Of a stretch of 7,271 bases of DNA, positions 4,017 to 7,271 are shown one piece after another (position 1 is the first letter of the stretch; each line of letters begins with the position of its first letter). The translations under genes were made by a program, and so were the position numbers. The stretch spans positions 1 through 7,271 of the forward strand of contig JADFNA010000074.1 of the NCBI GenBank assembly GCA_022563625.1, in the 5' to 3' direction. This DNA is from Candidatus Zixiibacteriota bacterium. GTDB lineage: Bacteria; Zixibacteria; MSB-5A5; GN15; JACZUZ01. Under the pieces are notes generated by a model. The model made no database searches. It was not told the DNA's origin and saw nothing but the letters and a program-made list of their open reading frames with translations.

Positions 4017-7000
4017 TTGGCTCGCAAGCAAGAAATAGTCCGCAAGAATTACGGCAGAATACCGGATGCGGTTGAGATGCCGAATCTGCTGGATGTACAA
4101 CTCAGGTCGTACAGGGCGTTTCTGCAGCCGGATGTCCCTGGTGAACAGAGACAGTCCGTCGGACTGCAGCAAATATTCGAAGACGTGTTTCCCGTTTCAG
4201 ATGTCAACGAGATGTTTTCTCTTGAATTTGTGCGCTACCTGCTCGGCCAGCCGCGCTATACGATCAAGGAGTGCCGAGAACGGAACATGACCTATGCCGC
4301 GCCGATGAAGGCGACTCTGCGTTTGATATCGCGCGAAGGAAGCGGAAAAGATAAAACAGTAAAAGACGTTATTGAACAGGACGTCTATCTCGGCGAGCTT
4401 CCGCTGATAACCGATTTCGGCACTTTTATCATCAACGGCGCCGAGCGTGTTGTCGTCAGCCAGCTTCACCGCAGCCCGGGTGTGTTTTTTAATGAAGAGA
4501 TACATCCCAATGGTAAAAAGCTCTACAATGCGCGTATTATTCCGTATCGCGGCAGTTGGGTTGAGTTTACGACTGACATCAAAGACATGATGTACGTCCA
4601 TATCGATTCGCGGCGCAAACTGCCGGTAACGATATTCCTGCGGGCGCTTGGAGTATCCACTGATGCGGACTTGATAAAAGAGTTCTACAAAACCAGCGAG
4701 GTGTCGCTCAAGGGCAAAGGTGTGGAAAAGATCATCGGACTCAGGGCCGGTGAAACCATTGCCGATGAGGAAACTGGCGAGATGACAATTGAGATCGGTG
4801 AGGAAATCACTGAGGAGCATATTGAAAAGCTGATCGACCTTAAAGTCAAGAAGCTGACGGTAGTCACCAAAGACCAGGGACGCGAAGTTTTTGTCATTCT
4901 CAATACGCTCAAGAAAGACCCTACCAAGTCGCGTGAAGAGGCGCTGGAGCAAATCTACAACCTGCTTCGGCCGGGTGAACCGCCAACAATCGAAATGGCC
5001 GAAGCGCTCTTGGAGAAACTCTTTTTCAACAGCAAGCGCTACGATCTGGGGGCCGTTGGCCGTTATATGATTAACCAGCGGCTCGGACTCGACACGCCTC
5101 AGGATACAGCTGTTCTGACCCGCCAGGATTTTCTGGCGATTATCAAGTACTTGATTGGACTGCGCAACGATCAGGGATTCATTGATGACATCGACCATCT
5201 CGGGAACCGCCGCTGCCGCACAGTTGGAGAATTGATGTCCAATCTGTTTTCCGTCGGTTTGTCGCGCATAGCGCGTACAATCCGTGAGCGCCTGTCACTC
5301 AAAGACAATGAAGGCGTCACGCCGCAGTTATTGATCAACGCGCGGACGGTATCGGCTGTGCTCGACACATTTTTTGGCTCCTCACAGCTTTCGCAGTTTA
5401 TGGACCAGACCAACCCGCTCTCGGAGTTGACACACAAGAGGCGTGTTTCAGCGCTGGGGCCCGGCGGATTGACACGTGAACGAGCGGGATTTGAAGTGCG
5501 CGATGTGCATCACACTCACTATGGCCGCGTATGTCCGATTGAAACTCCTGAAGGGCCGAATATCGGGCTGATCATGTCGCTGGCAACGTTTGCGCGAATC
5601 AACAAATTCGGATTTCTGGAGACGCCGTATCGCAAGGTTGTCAAAGGCGCGGTCACTGACGAAATTAAGTTCCTCGCCGCAGACGAAGAGGACAGGCAAA
5701 CAATCGCCCAGGCAAGTGAGCCGCTCGACAGCCGGGGGAAATTCCAAAATGAAATGGTGTTTGCGCGCAAGCGGTCTGATTTCAAACTCGTGCCGCCGGA
5801 GGAAATTGACTTTATGGATGTTTCTCAGCGGCAGTTAGTGTCGGTTGCTGCTGCGTTGATTCCGTTTTTGGAGCATGATGACGCAAACCGCGCGCTGATG
5901 GGATCGAATATGCAGCGCCAGGCGGTCCCGCTTCTGAAAACCGATTCGCCATATGTCGGCACCGGCATGGAGCGCAAAGCCGCGCATGACTCAGGCGCGG
6001 TGCTGGTTGCCAATCGCAGCGGTGTTGTCAAATACGTTGATTCTTCGAGGATAGTGGTTAAGCCGGACACGAAAATAAAGGAAAACGAACTCGGTTTCTA
6101 CGAAGACGATGAATACGAATTGATAAAATTCGAACGGTCAAACCAGGACACGTGCATCAATCAACGTCCGATCGTCGAGGTCAAGGACCGTGTCAAAGCC
6201 GGTGACGTGCTTGCTGACGGGCCGGCCACTGACGCCGGTGAGCTTGCTTTGGGCTGTAATGTGCTGGTGGCGTTTATGGCCTGGCGTGGATACAACTTTG
6301 AAGACGCGATTATTCTTTCTGAGCGGCTCATCCAGGAAGACATATACACCTCGATACACATCGAAGAATATGAACTTCAGGTGCGAGACACCAAACGCGG
6401 TTTCGAAGAAATAACGCGCGAGATTCCGAATGTCTCGGAAGAAGCTCTTTTGAACCTGGACGAACAGGGAATTATCCGGATTGGCGCCGAGGTGGAGTCC
6501 GGCGATATCCTTGTCGGCAAAGTCACCCCGAAAGGCGAAACCGAGCTATCTCCGGAAGAACGGCTGTTGCGGGCCATATTCGGTGAAAAGGCCGGCGATG
6601 TGCGCGACGCTTCACTTAAGGCGCCGCCGGGAATGCGCGGAGTGGTGATCAATACGCGGGTCTTTTCCCGAAAAGAGCGCTCCGAAGAAGCCAAGAAACA
6701 GGAAAAATCGGACATTGCGCGGGTCAAGAAAACGTATGGCAAATTGATTGATGACATTACCAGCCATCGCAACCAGCGCGCCGCCGACCTGCTCGACGGA
6801 CAATCTTCGCAAACAGTCCGCTCGCTCATCGACAACGCGATCTTGATTCGCTCGGGTCAGAAATATAAAGCCGAGACGGCGCTGGCAATCGACTTCGACA
6901 ATGCACACGCGCCGGAGGGATACTGCGCAGATGCTAATGTAAACGCCAAAGTTGACGGTATTCTCAAAGAAGCCGCCGAGTTGATCGCTGCCAAGCGCGG

Positions 7001-7271
7001 TAATATGGAAGTCGAAATTGACAAAATTACACGCGGCGCTGAACTGCCGCCCGGTGTGAAACAACTCGTCAAGGTCCGCATCGCTATCAGACGCAAAGTC
7101 TCGGTTGGCGACAAGATGGCGGGCAGACATGGAAACAAGGGTGTTGTCTCACGCATTGTGCCTGTCGAAGATATGCCGTACCTGGCCGACGGCACACCGG
7201 TTGACATCATTCTTAATCCTTTGGGTGTGCCGTCACGTATGAATATCGGACAGCTTTTGGAAACGCATCTT
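4017..7271 (+). CDS. rpoB: DNA-directed RNA polymerase subunit beta (3' truncated by window)
   Basis: RpoB is the beta subunit of RNA polymerase and forms one pincer and part of the active site. The frame is open for 1085 codons to the window edge, so the last part (switch regions, C-terminal clamp) is missing. Start TTG 4017 gives [20 protein letters not shown]; a TAG at 3999-4001 and the lack of an upstream start in frame exclude other choices, and the next in-frame ATG would remove conserved sequence. Landmarks in order: [18 protein letters not shown]; rifampicin cluster [21 protein letters not shown] with Asp463, His473 and Ser478 (E. coli 516, 526, 531); [11 protein letters not shown] from Glu509; GYNFEDAI with Glu762-Asp763; [12 protein letters not shown] with Lys1033 and Lys1041; and [13 protein letters not shown] at the edge. 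The rifampicin-contact residues are of the sensitive type. The first E. coli-type lineage insertion is short here. No frameshift is seen. Confidence 0.98.
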   Translation, partial: MARKQEIVRKNYGRIPDAVEMPNLLDVQLRSYRAFLQPDVPGEQRQSVGLQQIFEDVFPVSDVNEMFSLEFVRYLLGQPRYTIKECRERNMTYAAPMKATLRLISREGSGKDKTVKDVIEQDVYLGELPLITDFGTFIINGAERVVVSQLHRSPGVFFNEEIHPNGKKLYNARIIPYRGSWVEFTTDIKDMMYVHIDSRRKLPVTIFLRALGVSTDADLIKEFYKTSEVSLKGKGVEKIIGLRAGETIADEETGEMTIEIGEEITEEHIEKLIDLKVKKLTVVTKDQGREVFVILNTLKKDPTKSREEALEQIYNLLRPGEPPTIEMAEALLEKLFFNSKRYDLGAVGRYMINQRLGLDTPQDTAVLTRQDFLAIIKYLIGLRNDQGFIDDIDHLGNRRCRTVGELMSNLFSVGLSRIARTIRERLSLKDNEGVTPQLLINARTVSAVLDTFFGSSQLSQFMDQTNPLSELTHKRRVSALGPGGLTRERAGFEVRDVHHTHYGRVCPIETPEGPNIGLIMSLATFARINKFGFLETPYRKVVKGAVTDEIKFLAADEEDRQTIAQASEPLDSRGKFQNEMVFARKRSDFKLVPPEEIDFMDVSQRQLVSVAAALIPFLEHDDANRALMGSNMQRQAVPLLKTDSPYVGTGMERKAAHDSGAVLVANRSGVVKYVDSSRIVVKPDTKIKENELGFYEDDEYELIKFERSNQDTCINQRPIVEVKDRVKAGDVLADGPATDAGELALGCNVLVAFMAWRGYNFEDAIILSERLIQEDIYTSIHIEEYELQVRDTKRGFEEITREIPNVSEEALLNLDEQGIIRIGAEVESGDILVGKVTPKGETELSPEERLLRAIFGEKAGDVRDASLKAPPGMRGVVINTRVFSRKERSEEAKKQEKSDIARVKKTYGKLIDDITSHRNQRAADLLDGQSSQTVRSLIDNAILIRSGQKYKAETALAIDFDNAHAPEGYCADANVNAKVDGILKEAAELIAAKRGNMEVEIDKITRGAELPPGVKQLVKVRIAIRRKVSVGDKMAGRHGNKGVVSRIVPVEDMPYLADGTPVDIILNPLGVPSRMNIGQLLETHL

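Noticed and set aside
4197..5198. Long antisense open frame (333 codons, minus strand) opposite rpoB
   Set aside because: It mirrors the codon structure of the conserved rpoB frame, resembles no known protein, and the sense strand is unambiguously RpoB.
5370..5460. Rifampicin-resistance substitutions in rpoB
   Set aside because: All main contact residues (Gln, Asp463, His473, Arg, Ser478, Leu) are wild type. The Thr at the E. coli Asn518 position is, from memory, common in natural RpoB sequences.

Overview
This window is a bacterial chromosomal housekeeping locus. It holds the end of tuf, then tRNA-Trp, secE, nusG, rplK, rplA, rplJ, rplL and most of rpoB, all on the + strand. Every gene is recognised from conserved protein or tRNA sequence. 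I see no mobile element, CRISPR array, defence gene or new protein family, so nothing supports an undescribed system here. The less ordinary signals are in the non-coding spacers.

Layout. Bases 1-126 encode the last 41 residues of EF-Tu. A complete tRNA-Trp(CCA) with an encoded CCA end follows at 173-248. SecE (383-577) and NusG (650-1189) are separated by a spacer in which a 12-bp palindrome covers SecE's tandem stop codons and abuts a short hairpin. The ribosomal proteins come next: L11 (1228-1650), L1 (1764-2459), L10 (2477-3004) and L7/L12 (3184-3555). The L11-L1 spacer (113 nt) and L10-L12 spacer (179 nt) are long and contain GC-rich hairpins, while L1-L10 is only 17 nt. Just after rplL there is a near-perfect intrinsic terminator or attenuator (3565-3604). 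A roughly 410-nt spacer follows, with further hairpins, an inverted repeat and a degenerate 12-nt tandem array. The RNA polymerase beta gene then starts at a TTG codon at 4017 behind a strong GGAGG, and runs in one open frame to the window edge (1085 codons, C-terminus missing).

Function. The cluster couples translation elongation (EF-Tu, the L11/L1/L10/L12 stalk region), protein export (SecE) and transcription (NusG, RpoB). The hairpin after rplL probably lets the cell make many more stalk proteins than polymerase subunits, as the rplL-rpoB attenuator does in E. coli.

Organism. This is a bacterium of moderate GC content. The tuf-tRNA-Trp-secE-nusG-rplKAJL-rpoB order is widespread. The RpoB lobe, with its short first variable insertion and the [17 protein letters not shown] stretch, recalls the Fibrobacteres-Chlorobi-Bacteroidetes group and neighbouring candidate phyla. 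That placement is a low-confidence impression from memory, not a computed result.
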